DNA from: Burkholderiaceae bacterium 26 | Lineage (GTDB): Bacteria > Pseudomonadota > Gammaproteobacteria > Burkholderiales > Burkholderiaceae | DNA length: 64,000 nt | NCBI GenBank assembly: GCA_000955795.1 | Contig: JYOB01000012.1 | Span: 1 to 64,000 of the forward strand | Direction of reading: 5' to 3' | Part shown: piece by piece, positions 1 through 9,509 of the stretch | How positions within the stretch are numbered: position 1 is the stretch's first letter | How the letters are laid out: every line of letters begins with the position of its first letter | The notes under the pieces: model-generated | The model's database searches: none | Seen by the model: only the letters and a program-made list of their open reading frames with translations | Told to the model about the DNA's origin: nothing | Translations under genes and position numbers: made by a program

Positions 1-25
1 CTCTATTTGCTCGTGAACGGGCTGA

Positions 26-1216
26 CTAGTTTCGTGCCAAGAATTTCTCGACTAGGCGAACCCAATATGTCGCACCGAGCGGCAGCAACTCGTCATTGAA
101 GTCGTAGCTTGGGTTGTGCAGCATGCACGGTCCCAGACCATGGCCTTGTTCCCGGTGGTCGCCGTCGCCGTTGCCGATGAAGGCGAAGCAGCCGGGCTTC
201 TCGATCAGCATGAACGAGAAATCTTCTGCACCCATGGTTGGATCAATATTCGCTTCTACATTATCTGCGCCGACGAGCTCTCGCATGACAGCTGCCGCGA
301 ACTGCGTTTCATTTTCCGTGTTCACTGTCGGCGGATAGTTGCGGTGGAAGACGAAGTCGATCGTGCAATCGTATGCGGCGGCGATGCCCCTAGAGACTTC
401 TTCCATACGGCGCTCGATCAAGTCGAGGACTTCGGTGGAGAAGGTGCGTACCGTGCCGCCAATCCAGGCTTCGTTCGGGATGATGTTGGTCGCATCGCCG
501 GCATGGAACTGTGTGACGGAGAGGACTGCGGTGTCGATCGGGCGTTTGTTGCGCGTGATGATGCCTTGCAGTGCCGATACCACCTGAGCGCCGACAAACA
601 CCGGATCGTTGCCGTTGTGCGGCAGCGCAGCGTGCGCACCCTTTCCCTTGATCGTGACGCGGAACTCGTTGCTCGATGCCATTAGCGCGCCAGCGCGTGT
701 ACCGAATGCGCCGACCGGCACGCCCGGCCAGTTATGCAGGCCGAAGACGGCGTCGCACGGGAATCGATCGAACAGGCCGTCCTTGATCATCTCGCGTGCG
801 CCGCCTCCGCCTTCTTCGGCGGGTTGGAAGATCAGGTTTACGGTGCCACTGAAATTGCGGTGCTTGGACAGGTAATGCGCAGCGCCGAGCAGCATTGCTG
901 TGTGGCCGTCGTGGCCGCATGCGTGCATCTTGCCGTCGTGTTTGGAGCGATGCTCAAACTGGTTGGCCTCGGCGAGCGGTAGTGCGTCCATATCGGCGCG
1001 CAGGCCGATGCTCTTGCCCTCACCGTTGCGGATAACGCCGACGAGGCCGGTCTTGCCCAGGCCCCGATGCACTTCGATGCCCCATTCGGCGAGCTTCGCG
1101 GCGACCAGGTCGGAGGTGCGCTGTTCTTCGAAGCACAGTTCGGGGTGCGCGTGGATGTCGCGTCGCAGCGCCTGGATCTCGGGCTGCGCGGCTTGGATTT
1201 CTGGGATCAGCTTCAT
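26..1216 (-). CDS. M20 family amidohydrolase (hippurate hydrolase-like)
   Basis: This is a zinc-dependent amidohydrolase of peptidase family M20D, the HipO/AbgA/IAA-amino-acid hydrolase group, and probably removes an N-acyl group from an amino acid in the cytoplasm. From the ATG at 1216 it has 396 residues, the usual family length. Metal-site motifs are RADMD (about residues 73-77), HACGHDGH (98-105) and the Glu pair in QPAEEGG (134-135). An in-frame GTG at 1252 would add 12 residues, but neither start has a good ribosome site. It diverges from argE, another M20 enzyme of a different subfamily. The substrate cannot be read from sequence, so hippurate is only the family label. Confidence 0.9.
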   Translation of the reverse strand: MKLIPEIQAAQPEIQALRRDIHAHPELCFEEQRTSDLVAAKLAEWGIEVHRGLGKTGLVGVIRNGEGKSIGLRADMDALPLAEANQFEHRSKHDGKMHACGHDGHTAMLLGAAHYLSKHRNFSGTVNLIFQPAEEGGGGAREMIKDGLFDRFPCDAVFGLHNWPGVPVGAFGTRAGALMASSNEFRVTIKGKGAHAALPHNGNDPVFVGAQVVSALQGIITRNKRPIDTAVLSVTQFHAGDATNIIPNEAWIGGTVRTFSTEVLDLIERRMEEVSRGIAAAYDCTIDFVFHRNYPPTVNTENETQFAAAVMRELVGADNVEANIDPTMGAEDFSFMLIEKPGCFAFIGNGDGDHREQGHGLGPCMLHNPSYDFNDELLPLGATYWVRLVEKFLARN

Positions 1217-1481
1217 GAGATGCTCGTGTTCTGGCTGAAGGTTCGGAATCACGTTCGATCATACGCCGAAGGGCGATTCCCGACCGGCTATCAACCAATT
1301 GCTTGATCCGTCCATGCAGTCCCGTATGGATTCTTCACGCGATGGCTCGTGCGCTGCCAATTACAGCCAAAGCCCAGCCGGCCCGAAACGCCTACACTGG
1401 AGCCTCGCCAATTGGCCGCGCGCCGCCCTTTGGGCTCCCGCCACGGCTGGGCGAGCGCTACGAGAACGACCCGAACCCATC

Positions 1482-2678
1482 ATGTCTGCCGACCCCATTG
1501 CTGCTGCATCGCAACCTTCCGACGAAGTTCTGCAATTGATTCGCACCCTGGTGGCGTTCGATACGGTAAGCCGCAATTCCAATCTTGGCCTGATCGAATG
1601 GGTGCGCGATCGGTTGCGAGCGCAGGGGGCGGACTGTCGACTGACGTATGACGCAACGGGCGCCAAGGCGAACCTGTTTGCGACGCTGTCACCAGGCCGC
1701 AAGCCGGGGCTGGTGCTATCAGGGCATACCGATGTGGTGCCCGTCGACGGTCAGTCTTGGGAGTCGAACCCATTCGATGCGCAGATCCGCGATGGTCGCC
1801 TGTACGGGCGCGGTACGGCCGACATGAAGAGCTTCATTGCCGTGGCGCTCGCGAATGTGCCCGTGTTCATGGCGGCGGAGGGCGATGCCAGCTTTCACCT
1901 CTCGCTGTCGTACGACGAAGAGATCGGCTGCGTGGGCGTGCGCAGCCTGCTGCGTGATCTGGAGACCAACGGCGTTCAGCCCGCAGGTTGCATCGTCGGC
2001 GAACCCACGTCGATGCGCGCCATCATTGCGCACAAGGGCAAGCGCGAATATCGATGCTGCGTGCGCGGCAAGGAAGCGCATTCCGCGTTGACGCCGCAGG
2101 GCGTGAATGCCATCGAGTTTGCGGCGCTGTTGATTGCGCATATTCGCTCGCTGGCCGCGCGTCTGGCGGCGGAAGAGGCACGCGATGCCGCCTTTGTTGT
2201 GCCGCACACCACCTTGAACACGGGCACGATCAAGGGCGGCATTGCCACCAACGTGGTGCCGCGCGATTGCGAATTCACCTTTGACTTCCGCTATCTCCCA
2301 GGCACAGATCCGGATTGGCTTTTCGGCGAGGTCGAGCGCTATGCGCAACAGACGTTGCTGCCGCAGATGCGCGAGATTTCTGCTGATGCTGAGATCAGCT
2401 TCGCCATGAAGGCGAACACGCCGGGCCTGTCGATTGCGCCATCGCACGAGCTGGTGACGCTGGCGCAAGCGTTGGCCGATAGCCTGGGCACGGTCGGCAA
2501 GGTCGACTATGGGACGGAAGCGGGACTGTTCTCGCGCGCGGGCATCCCGACTGTGGTGTGCGGTCCGGGCAATATCGAGCAGGCGCACAAGCCTAACGAG
2601 TACATCGAACTTGCGCAGATTGCGCAGTGCGAAGCATTCATGCGGCGGCTCGCGCAGCGGAACATGCAGCCGGCTTGA
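1482..2678 (+). CDS. argE: Acetylornithine deacetylase ArgE
   Basis: ArgE removes the acetyl group from N-acetyl-L-ornithine to give ornithine for arginine synthesis. The 398-residue product has the M20A layout: SGHTDVVP (His82, Asp84), GRGTADMKSF (metal-bridging Asp114) and YDEEIG (catalytic and metal Glu146-147). The open frame extends 61 codons upstream, but the ATG at 1482 begins the family homology. The window also holds argJ, which recycles the same acetyl group, so the strain appears to have both the linear and cyclic routes; a related M20A activity such as succinyl-diaminopimelate desuccinylation is less likely. A bidirectional terminator follows the stop. Confidence 0.88.
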   Translation: MSADPIAAASQPSDEVLQLIRTLVAFDTVSRNSNLGLIEWVRDRLRAQGADCRLTYDATGAKANLFATLSPGRKPGLVLSGHTDVVPVDGQSWESNPFDAQIRDGRLYGRGTADMKSFIAVALANVPVFMAAEGDASFHLSLSYDEEIGCVGVRSLLRDLETNGVQPAGCIVGEPTSMRAIIAHKGKREYRCCVRGKEAHSALTPQGVNAIEFAALLIAHIRSLAARLAAEEARDAAFVVPHTTLNTGTIKGGIATNVVPRDCEFTFDFRYLPGTDPDWLFGEVERYAQQTLLPQMREISADAEISFAMKANTPGLSIAPSHELVTLAQALADSLGTVGKVDYGTEAGLFSRAGIPTVVCGPGNIEQAHKPNEYIELAQIAQCEAFMRRLAQRNMQPA

Positions 2679-2689
2679 GCGCAAAAAGA

Positions 2690-2716
2690 AACCGGGCACG
2701 TGGCCCGGTTTTTTTT
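2690..2716. terminator. Bidirectional rho-independent terminator, argE / ABC binding protein
   Basis: The 8-bp stem AACCGGGC/GCCCGGTT has a short loop and is followed by eight T on the plus strand. On the minus strand the complement of an A-rich tract gives a second T run. It lies between two convergent genes and can serve both. Confidence 0.9.
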
Positions 2717-2728
2717 AGTAATGCTCGT

Positions 2729-3886
2729 TCAGCGGATCACTTGGCCGTTCGAGTTGATGATCGTCATCTCAACAAACTTGGAGCCCACGTGGTTTGCGGG
2801 CGAGAAGTTCACGTTAAAGCCCCCCACGTCGTAGTTGCCCATCGACTCCAGCGCGCCGATGAACTTCTCTCGTGTCAGGTCGCGGCCAGCACGCTTGAGA
2901 CCTTCAACAAAGACGCGCGCCGCGACGTAGCCCTCGATGCTTCCGTAGTCGAAATCGGTAATGCCATCGGATTTGAGCAGCTTCTGGTAATCGCGCACCA
3001 CGGGCGATGCACCGCTATACGGATACGGCATCACCTGAGAGATGATTACGCCGCCGCCGGCCTTGCCGAGTGCGTTGGCGAGCGCCTTGGTACCGACAAA
3101 CGACACGTTGTAGAACTGGCCCGCATAGCCCTGATCTTGTGCGCCCTTCACGAGGGCTGCCACGGTTTGGTACGCACTGATGACAACGACGGCCTCGGGC
3201 TTCTGCGCGAGCACGGTCGAGATCGCGCCTTTCACGTCGGTGGTGTTACGGACGACGCTGGCTTGAGCGACGAGCGTCACCCCCTGGTTTGCCGGCAGTT
3301 TGAGCGCGCGTTGTACACCGTCGAGGCCCGCCTTGCCGTAGGCGTCGTCGTTATAGACCACGGCAATGCGCTTGAGGCCCGTGGTGTGAATCTGCTGGAC
3401 GATGGCGGCGGTTTCATCGTTGTAGCTGGCGCGCACGTGGAACACATTGCGTGCGAACGGCTCGCGCAACGCTGCGGCGCCCGAGTACGGCGCAAAGAAC
3501 GGCACGCCGGCCGGGTTGGCGATCTTCAGCGCTGCCAGGCTCGTAGGCGTACCGACATAGCCGAACAGGGCGAAGACCTTGGTGTCTTCGATGAGGGTCT
3601 TGGTGTTGCGGGCAGCCGCATCGGGCTCGTAGAAATCGTCGAGCACTTTCAGCTCGATCTTGCGGCCGTTGACGCCACCCGCCGCGTTGACGGCATTGAA
3701 GTACAACTGAGCGCCGCGGTTCATCTGCTGACCGAGTTGCGCCGCCGGCCCGCTCATCGGTGCCGATTGGCCGACGATGATCGCGTCGTTGGTCACGCCC
3801 GTCTCGGCGCTCGCGCCGCTTGACGCCATCCCGATGATGCCCGCTGCGAACATGGCCATCAGCCCGGTGATTCTGCGAGATTGCAT
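2729..3886 (-). CDS. ABC transporter periplasmic substrate-binding protein (Leu/Ile/Val type)
   Basis: This is a periplasmic binding protein of the LivK/Peripla_BP_6 type that captures a solute, usually a branched-chain amino acid or other small organic molecule, for an ABC importer. The 385-residue protein starts with a typical Sec signal peptide (basic MQSRR, hydrophobic core, ASA cleavage site near residue 27). The mature part begins with the family pattern of a short strand followed by IIVGQSAPMSGPAAQLGQ. The ATG at 3886 is preceded by GGGGAG at good spacing, so the longer frame is not used. No permease or ATPase genes adjoin it, so the partner transporter lies elsewhere and the ligand is unknown. 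Confidence 0.87.
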   Translation of the reverse strand: MQSRRITGLMAMFAAGIIGMASSGASAETGVTNDAIIVGQSAPMSGPAAQLGQQMNRGAQLYFNAVNAAGGVNGRKIELKVLDDFYEPDAAARNTKTLIEDTKVFALFGYVGTPTSLAALKIANPAGVPFFAPYSGAAALREPFARNVFHVRASYNDETAAIVQQIHTTGLKRIAVVYNDDAYGKAGLDGVQRALKLPANQGVTLVAQASVVRNTTDVKGAISTVLAQKPEAVVVISAYQTVAALVKGAQDQGYAGQFYNVSFVGTKALANALGKAGGGVIISQVMPYPYSGASPVVRDYQKLLKSDGITDFDYGSIEGYVAARVFVEGLKRAGRDLTREKFIGALESMGNYDVGGFNVNFSPANHVGSKFVEMTIINSNGQVIR

Positions 3887-4034
3887 TGCTCTCCCCCGAG
3901 AGTTGATTTGCCCGGCATCATAGCTAAACGGGCTGGGGAGGCAAACAGAATCGGGCGGGCAGCGTCGCTTTTGAGCGTTTTTGAGACAAAGAAGGCGCGC
4001 GATGTGCGCGGCGTCCTTCACACGAGGCGCCGTT

Positions 4035-5750
4035 TCAGGCGGCTTCAGTCACCCGGCGCTTCATCACTGCAAGCAGCACGGCGGTAACAACGGTGCCGGC
4101 CACCAACGCCACCACATAGCCGCCCAGGTGCGTCACCGCGTTTGGGATCGGCAGCACAAATGCCCCGCCGTGCGGCACGCGCAGTTCCACCCCGAACAGC
4201 ATCGATAGGGCGCCCGCGCAGGCTGATCCCACCACAAGCGCTGGAATCACGCGGAATGGGTCCCGGGCCGCATACGGGATCGCCCCCTCACTGATGAAGG
4301 CGAGGCCGAGCACGGCGGTGGCCCTTGCCGCCTGGCGTTCGTCTCGGGTAAACCGCGACGGGAAGAGCCATGCCGCCAGAGCGATGCCCAGCGGTGGCGT
4401 CATGCCCGCGGCCATGGTGGCGGCCATCGGCGTGTAGACCTGTGCGCCGATCAGCCCGGTGCTGAAGGCATATGCAGCCTTGTTGATGGGGCCACCCATG
4501 TCAAAGGCCATCATGCCGCCCAGCAGTGCGCCCAGCGGTACCGCGTTGGCGCCTTGCATGCCGCGCAGCCAGGTCGTGAGGGAGGCGAGCAACGCGGCAA
4601 CCGGCGCGCCGACCACATACAGCATCACCAGGCCGGTCAGCAGGCAGCCCAGCACCGGCAGGATCAGCACCGGTTTCAGCCCCTCCAGGTTGCGCGGCAA
4701 CTTCAGCCAACGGTTGAGCGCCTCGGTGCCATAGCCGGCGACGAATCCGGCCACGATGCCGCCAAGAAACCCGGCGCCCAGGCTGGCGGCCAGCATGCCG
4801 CCGACCATCCCAGGGGCAATACCCGGCCGGCTGGCGATCGAATAGGCGATGTATCCGGCAAGCACCGGCACCATCAAGGCAAACGCTGACTTGGCACCGA
4901 TCTGGAACAGCACGCCGCCCAGCGTGTGGCTGGCCGACGGGTCCGTCACGTAGATGCCGCCCAGGGCAAACGCTAGCGCGATGAGAATGCCCCCCGCCAC
5001 CACGAAGGGCAGCATGAACGACACACCCGTCATCAGGTGCTTGTACGGGCCGGTGCGCTGCTGTTCGGCAGCGGCAGCCGCGGTGCGCCCTGACTGCGCC
5101 GTCCCGGGATTGTCTACGGACGCCTCATCGAAGGCACGACGGATCAGCGCCTGCCCATCGTGAATGGCGGCCTTGGTGCCGGCGCGGAAGACGCGCTTGC
5201 CGGCAAAGCGAGACAGGTCCACCTGCGTGTCGGCAGCGATCAGCACGAGATCCGCGCTGGCGATGGCATCGGCCGACAGCGTGTTCTGTGCGCCCACCGA
5301 GCCCTGCGTTTCCACGTGGATCGTGTGACCGAGCGCGCCGGCGGCCTGCGTGAGAGCCTCCGCTGCCATGAAGGTATGGGCGATACCGGTCGGGCACGAC
5401 GTGATGGCGACGATGCGTTGAGCTTGCACGCCGGTTTTCGGAGCGGGCGGGGCGCTGTGCATCATGCGGGCGAGCACGGCCCGGGCGTCCGCCAGCACTT
5501 CGTCCAGCGTGACTTCAAGCGTGCGCGGATTGGCGTGGCGAGCCGCCGCGTCGGGCGAGAGGCCGGCCCAGACGACGGCCTCGGCGGTGGTCAGCGCCGC
5601 CGTGTCGACGACCGACGCGGTGTCCGGGCCGCGCACGTCCACGTCGAGCTTGTAGCCCGATTCGCGCGCTGCATGGCGCAGGGCCGCACCGGCGAGCATC
5701 GCGCGGGTGGTGCGTCCATCCGCACCGAGAATTGCCAGCAGGTTTGCCAT
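4035..5750 (-). CDS. fruA: Fructose PTS permease, EIIB'BC components
   Basis: This inner-membrane fructose permease imports fructose and phosphorylates it to fructose 1-phosphate with phosphate passed from FruB. The 571-residue protein has a degenerate N-terminal EIIB-like domain (about residues 1-100), an active EIIB domain with the phospho-cysteine in TSCPTGIAHT (Cys119), and a C-terminal EIIC domain with about ten membrane segments from residue 225. The ATG at 5750 has an AAGGAG ribosome site. It is the last gene of fruB-fruK-fruA, 50 bp after fruK. The stop is followed by an imperfect GC-rich hairpin (about 3990-4020). Confidence 0.94.
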   Translation of the reverse strand: MANLLAILGADGRTTRAMLAGAALRHAARESGYKLDVDVRGPDTASVVDTAALTTAEAVVWAGLSPDAAARHANPRTLEVTLDEVLADARAVLARMMHSAPPAPKTGVQAQRIVAITSCPTGIAHTFMAAEALTQAAGALGHTIHVETQGSVGAQNTLSADAIASADLVLIAADTQVDLSRFAGKRVFRAGTKAAIHDGQALIRRAFDEASVDNPGTAQSGRTAAAAAEQQRTGPYKHLMTGVSFMLPFVVAGGILIALAFALGGIYVTDPSASHTLGGVLFQIGAKSAFALMVPVLAGYIAYSIASRPGIAPGMVGGMLAASLGAGFLGGIVAGFVAGYGTEALNRWLKLPRNLEGLKPVLILPVLGCLLTGLVMLYVVGAPVAALLASLTTWLRGMQGANAVPLGALLGGMMAFDMGGPINKAAYAFSTGLIGAQVYTPMAATMAAGMTPPLGIALAAWLFPSRFTRDERQAARATAVLGLAFISEGAIPYAARDPFRVIPALVVGSACAGALSMLFGVELRVPHGGAFVLPIPNAVTHLGGYVVALVAGTVVTAVLLAVMKRRVTEAA

Positions 5751-5800
5751 GATCGGCTCCTTGAATGCGTTGAGCGTGTGGCGATGCGATGTACGCGGCG

Positions 5801-6757
5801 TCAGGCCACGCGCTGCATCTGGACGGCGGCCGCGCGTTCGCGTACCTGCCCCGGGGCAGGGAGGTGCGGGCCCAGGCGTTGCAACTTGCATGCGGCAAAG
5901 GCCACCGAAAGACGCACGGTCTCTTCCATGCCAGCACCGGCATGCCAGCCGGCCAGCACGCCGGCCACCATGGCGTCACCCGCGCCGACGGTGCTGGCGG
6001 TGCGTACCGGCGGGAGGCTCGCTTGCCACGTGCCTTCCGCTGTGACGAACAACGCACCGTCCTCGCCCAGTGAAACGATGACCTGCACCACGCCACGCGC
6101 GTGGATGGCGCGTGCCACGTCCACCGTTTCAGCCAGCGTGGGCAGCGATGTGCCCGCCCACAGTTCCAGTTCGTGCCGGTTTGGCTTGATGGCCGTCGGC
6201 AGGGCATCGCGCGGGGCCGCCAGCACCTGCGCGAGCGGTGCGCCGCTGGTATCGAGCAAGGTGGGGACACCGCGGCGGTTCAGCCGCGCCAGCAATCTCA
6301 CGTAGCTATCGGGCTGCAAGCCTCCGGCCAAGCTGCCGCACAGCGCCGCACCCGCAATGTCGGCGAACGCGTCGATGCGGTCGCACAGCGCGTCGAACTC
6401 TGCGGATGTGGCGTCAATGCCTGGCAGATTGATGTCGGTGGTCTGCCCGTCTGCCTGGTCGCTGATCTTGATGTTCGTGCGATTGGTGCCGGGCACGCGG
6501 CAGAAGCCATCAAGCACGCCCTTGCGCGCAAACAGCGCTTCGAACAGCTCGGCGTTGGCGTCGCCGAGGAGGCCCGTGGCGATCACCGGTACCTGCCAAT
6601 CGGCCAGACAAGCGGCAACGTTGACGCCCTTGCCACCGGCCTGTTGCGTGACGCTGCGGCCGATGTTGACGCGGCCGCGTTCGAGGCGCTCCAGACCAAT
6701 GGTCATGTCGATGGCCGGGTTGAGCGTAACGGTGACGATGCGCGGTTGCCTGCTCAT
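5801..6757 (-). CDS. fruK: 1-phosphofructokinase FruK
   Basis: FruK phosphorylates the fructose 1-phosphate made by the PTS to fructose 1,6-bisphosphate with ATP. The 318-residue protein is of the PfkB/ribokinase family: substrate-site GGKGVN at residues 41-46 and the C-terminal signature TVGAGDAMVAG with the catalytic base Asp261. It starts inside the fruB stop (4-bp overlap, ATGA), so translation is probably coupled. Confidence 0.94.
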   Translation of the reverse strand: MSRQPRIVTVTLNPAIDMTIGLERLERGRVNIGRSVTQQAGGKGVNVAACLADWQVPVIATGLLGDANAELFEALFARKGVLDGFCRVPGTNRTNIKISDQADGQTTDINLPGIDATSAEFDALCDRIDAFADIAGAALCGSLAGGLQPDSYVRLLARLNRRGVPTLLDTSGAPLAQVLAAPRDALPTAIKPNRHELELWAGTSLPTLAETVDVARAIHARGVVQVIVSLGEDGALFVTAEGTWQASLPPVRTASTVGAGDAMVAGVLAGWHAGAGMEETVRLSVAFAACKLQRLGPHLPAPGQVRERAAAVQMQRVA

Positions 6758-9294
6758 GCGGCCATCTCCTTGCCACCGGCTTGCATCGGCAACGTGGTTT
6801 CCAGGGCGCGCACTTCCTGAGCGGAAGCGCAGGCCAACGCCCGTTCTGCGAGTTGCGACAGCGCGCGGATGTGCGCCTCGCGCAGCCGCGCCTTGACCGG
6901 CGCAATATCGCGCGGGCTCATCGACAGTTCATGCACGCCAAGCCCCGTGAGCAGCAGCGCGCCGAATGGGTCTCCCGCCAAGCCGCCACATACGCCGACC
7001 CAGCGCCCGTGGCGTGTGGCGCCTTGCACGGTCTGCTGGATCAGGCGCAGCACTGTCGGGTGCAGGCTATCGGCCTCGGCCGCGAGATCAGGATGCTGGC
7101 GATCGATCGCCAGCGTGTATTGCGTGAGGTCGTTCGTTCCGATGGAGAAGAAGTCGACATGCTCGGCCAGGCGATCGGCCAGCAGCGCGGCGGCTGGCAC
7201 CTCCACCATGATGCCCAGCGGCACCGTGGGCGCGTTGAGTTCAGCGCGAATGCGCTCGCATGCGGCGCGCAGCGACGTCACTTCCTCCAACGAGGTGATC
7301 ATCGGAAACATGATCGACAGGGCACTCGCCTCGCCGGCATCGCGGGCGGCACGATAGAGCGCTCGCAGTTGCGGCTCCATGAGGTCGGGCCGGCGCAGCA
7401 GCAGGCGCGCACCGCGCACACCGAGGAACGGGTTGTCTTCCGTCGGCAGGTTCAGATGCGGGACTTGCTTGTCGCCGCCGATGTCCAGCGTGCGCACGAT
7501 CAGCGGGCGGCCGCCGAGGGCGTTGAGCATATCGGCGTAGACGGCGTATTGCGTGTCTTCGTCGGGCGCGTGATCGCGTTCGAGGAACAGGAATTCGGTG
7601 CGCATCAGGCCAATGCCTTCCGCGCCGAGCGTGAGCGCTTCGACCGCCTGCGCCGGCAGGTTGACGTTGGCGGCGATCTCCACCGTGTGGCCGTCACGTG
7701 TGCGGGCGGGCAAGCCGCGCTCTGCCTGCTCACGCTGCGCGCGGGCGGCGTCTTCCTGCAGCCAGGCACGGGCGCTGGCGATGCTCGCGGCATCGGGATC
7801 CAGCACCAGACGGCCGCCGATGCCGTCGATGATGGCCTGCGTGCCCGTTGCCACATCGAGCACGGCAGGGCCGGCTGCCACGACGGCCGGGATGCCCAGC
7901 GTGCGCGTCAGGATGGCCGTATGTGAGGTCGGACCGCCTTGCGCAGTGACGATGCCGATGATGCGTCGCGTATCGAGTGCCGCCGTATCCGAAGGCGACA
8001 GATCTGCCGCAACCAGAATGCACGGCGTATCCGGCAGCGTTTGCGCTGCACTGCGCAGCGACGGATCGATATGGCCGAGCACGCGCCGCCCCACGTCGCG
8101 CAAATCCGCCGCGCGCGCTGCCAGGAGCGGGTTGCCGAGCGCGCCCAGCCGCTCGGCCAAGCGTTCGACGGCCTGATGCCAGGACCACGCCACGCCGTGG
8201 CCTTCGACCATGGCCTGGCACGTCAGCGTCATGAGATCGGTATCGCCCAGCAGTTCGGCCTGGGCCTTGAAGATGCCCGCTTCCGCTTCGCCCAGGCGGG
8301 CGGCGGTGTCGCGTGCAAGGGCTTCCAGCTCCGCGCGTGTGCGGGCCAGCGCCTGATCGAGCAGATCGCCGCCGGTGGTCAGTGCGACAGGGTGATCAGG
8401 CACGGTCGACGCGCCATGCTGGAGCACGTGGATGGGACCGATCGCCAGCCCGGGACTTGCCGCAATGCCGCCGATGGCGGGCAATGCCGCATCGGCTTGC
8501 CACCCGTGCGCGTTCTGGCGCGTGCGTGCTGCTTGCGTGTCACGTGCCGCCTGGGCGCGTTCCTGCGCCGTCAGGCCTCGAATGGTTTGCTGGAGGGCGT
8601 CGAGCGCGGCACCGGCGTCGGGGCCTTCCGCAGAGAGCGTGAGCCTGGCGCCAACCGCAAGCCCCAGTTGCAGCAACGCCACCAGGTTCTTTGCGTCGGC
8701 GGTTTCGTCCCCATGACGCACTTGCACGCGCGCGGCAAAGCGGCGGGCGGCTTCCACCCACTGCGCGGCCGGGCGGGCGTGCAGGCCGCTCGGGTATTCC
8801 AGTGTCAAGGTGCGCTGCTCGGCGAGGTCGGCGCCGGGCGTGCTGGTGGCGGGCGCGGGCGCGTCGCTAGAGAGCGCGGCGACAAGCTCTTCGGCGTTCT
8901 GCGTGGTGAAGAGCTGCCGCAGGCGCATGTCGTCATTCAGCAGCCGCGTCAGCCGGCGCAGCAAGGTGATGTGCTCGTCCGACTGCGCGGCGATGGCAAA
9001 TACCAGGTGCGTGGTCTGCCCCGGGTGCCATTCCAGCCCCTCGGGAAATTGGAGCACCGCAATGCCCGTCTGGCGGATCAGGTGGCGGTCCTCGCCCATG
9101 CCATGCGGAATGGCGACGCCGTGACCGAGGAACGTGTTAGCCACGGTCTCGCGGCGCAGCAGGCTGTCGATATAGGCGGGGTCGATGCAGCCGGCGTCGG
9201 CCAGCAATTGGCCGGCGGCGCGGATGGCGCTTTCCTTGTCGGTGGCGCGTTGTTGCAGACGGATGCGTTCGGCGCAGATCAGGGCGGAAGCCAT
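6754..9294 (-). CDS. fruB: Fused fructose PTS phosphotransferase (EIIA-HPr-EI), FruB
   Basis: This single cytoplasmic protein carries the whole phosphate relay from phosphoenolpyruvate to the fructose permease. Domains in order: EIIA-Fru (1-145, phospho-His64 in IPHG), an HPr-like domain (about 160-250, His172 in GLHARPAA) and enzyme I (270-846, active His458 in GGPTSHTA, with the GIGLMRTEF and VCGGLAGDP motifs of the PEP-binding barrel). The ATG at 9294 has an AGGAG ribosome site, giving 846 residues. Because EI and HPr are included, this system can work without separate general PTS proteins. It heads the operon opposite fruR. Confidence 0.95.
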   Translation of the reverse strand: MASALICAERIRLQQRATDKESAIRAAGQLLADAGCIDPAYIDSLLRRETVANTFLGHGVAIPHGMGEDRHLIRQTGIAVLQFPEGLEWHPGQTTHLVFAIAAQSDEHITLLRRLTRLLNDDMRLRQLFTTQNAEELVAALSSDAPAPATSTPGADLAEQRTLTLEYPSGLHARPAAQWVEAARRFAARVQVRHGDETADAKNLVALLQLGLAVGARLTLSAEGPDAGAALDALQQTIRGLTAQERAQAARDTQAARTRQNAHGWQADAALPAIGGIAASPGLAIGPIHVLQHGASTVPDHPVALTTGGDLLDQALARTRAELEALARDTAARLGEAEAGIFKAQAELLGDTDLMTLTCQAMVEGHGVAWSWHQAVERLAERLGALGNPLLAARAADLRDVGRRVLGHIDPSLRSAAQTLPDTPCILVAADLSPSDTAALDTRRIIGIVTAQGGPTSHTAILTRTLGIPAVVAAGPAVLDVATGTQAIIDGIGGRLVLDPDAASIASARAWLQEDAARAQREQAERGLPARTRDGHTVEIAANVNLPAQAVEALTLGAEGIGLMRTEFLFLERDHAPDEDTQYAVYADMLNALGGRPLIVRTLDIGGDKQVPHLNLPTEDNPFLGVRGARLLLRRPDLMEPQLRALYRAARDAGEASALSIMFPMITSLEEVTSLRAACERIRAELNAPTVPLGIMVEVPAAALLADRLAEHVDFFSIGTNDLTQYTLAIDRQHPDLAAEADSLHPTVLRLIQQTVQGATRHGRWVGVCGGLAGDPFGALLLTGLGVHELSMSPRDIAPVKARLREAHIRALSQLAERALACASAQEVRALETTLPMQAGGKEMAA

Positions 9295-9360
9295 GCGGCG
9301 GGGTCTCCTGCGGCTGCCGTGCTCCAAGGCCCGGCGTGCGTGTCGTCGATGATCGCGAAT

Positions 9361-9374
9361 TGAAATCGATTACA
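9361..9374. promoter_or_regulatory. Candidate FruR operator 1 (fruB side)
   Basis: TGAAATCGATTACA is a 14-bp palindrome centred on CG with a single mismatched pair, the form expected for a LacI-family dimer. It lies 67 bp upstream of the fruB ATG in the fruB-fruR divergent region. Binding by FruR is inferred from location and shape only. Confidence 0.65.
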
Positions 9375-9493
9375 GTGCGAGTGTCAATGTGCGGCGCGAC
9401 ACAAAGTGACGGTTATTCCAGTATTTACGGGGTTTCCCTAGGCGATTGGAACATTGGAGGCAAGGCGGTCATTCGCTATGATGACGCATTCTT

Positions 9494-9507
9494 TGGAAAC
9501 GATTTCA
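9494..9507. promoter_or_regulatory. Candidate FruR operator 2 (overlaps fruR ribosome site)
   Basis: TGGAAACGATTTCA shares its right half GATTTCA with the idealised palindrome TGAAATCGATTTCA and differs from it at two positions. It ends 2 bp before the fruR ATG at 9510, so occupancy would block translation initiation or early transcription of fruR, suggesting autoregulation. Confidence 0.55.
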
Positions 9508-9509
9508 AT

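Noticed and set aside
2627-3823. A 398-codon plus-strand frame opposite the ABC binding protein
   Set aside because: This is the shadow of the minus-strand gene in high-GC DNA. The minus-strand product has a signal peptide and family motifs; the plus-strand translation is His/Arg/Val-rich without any.
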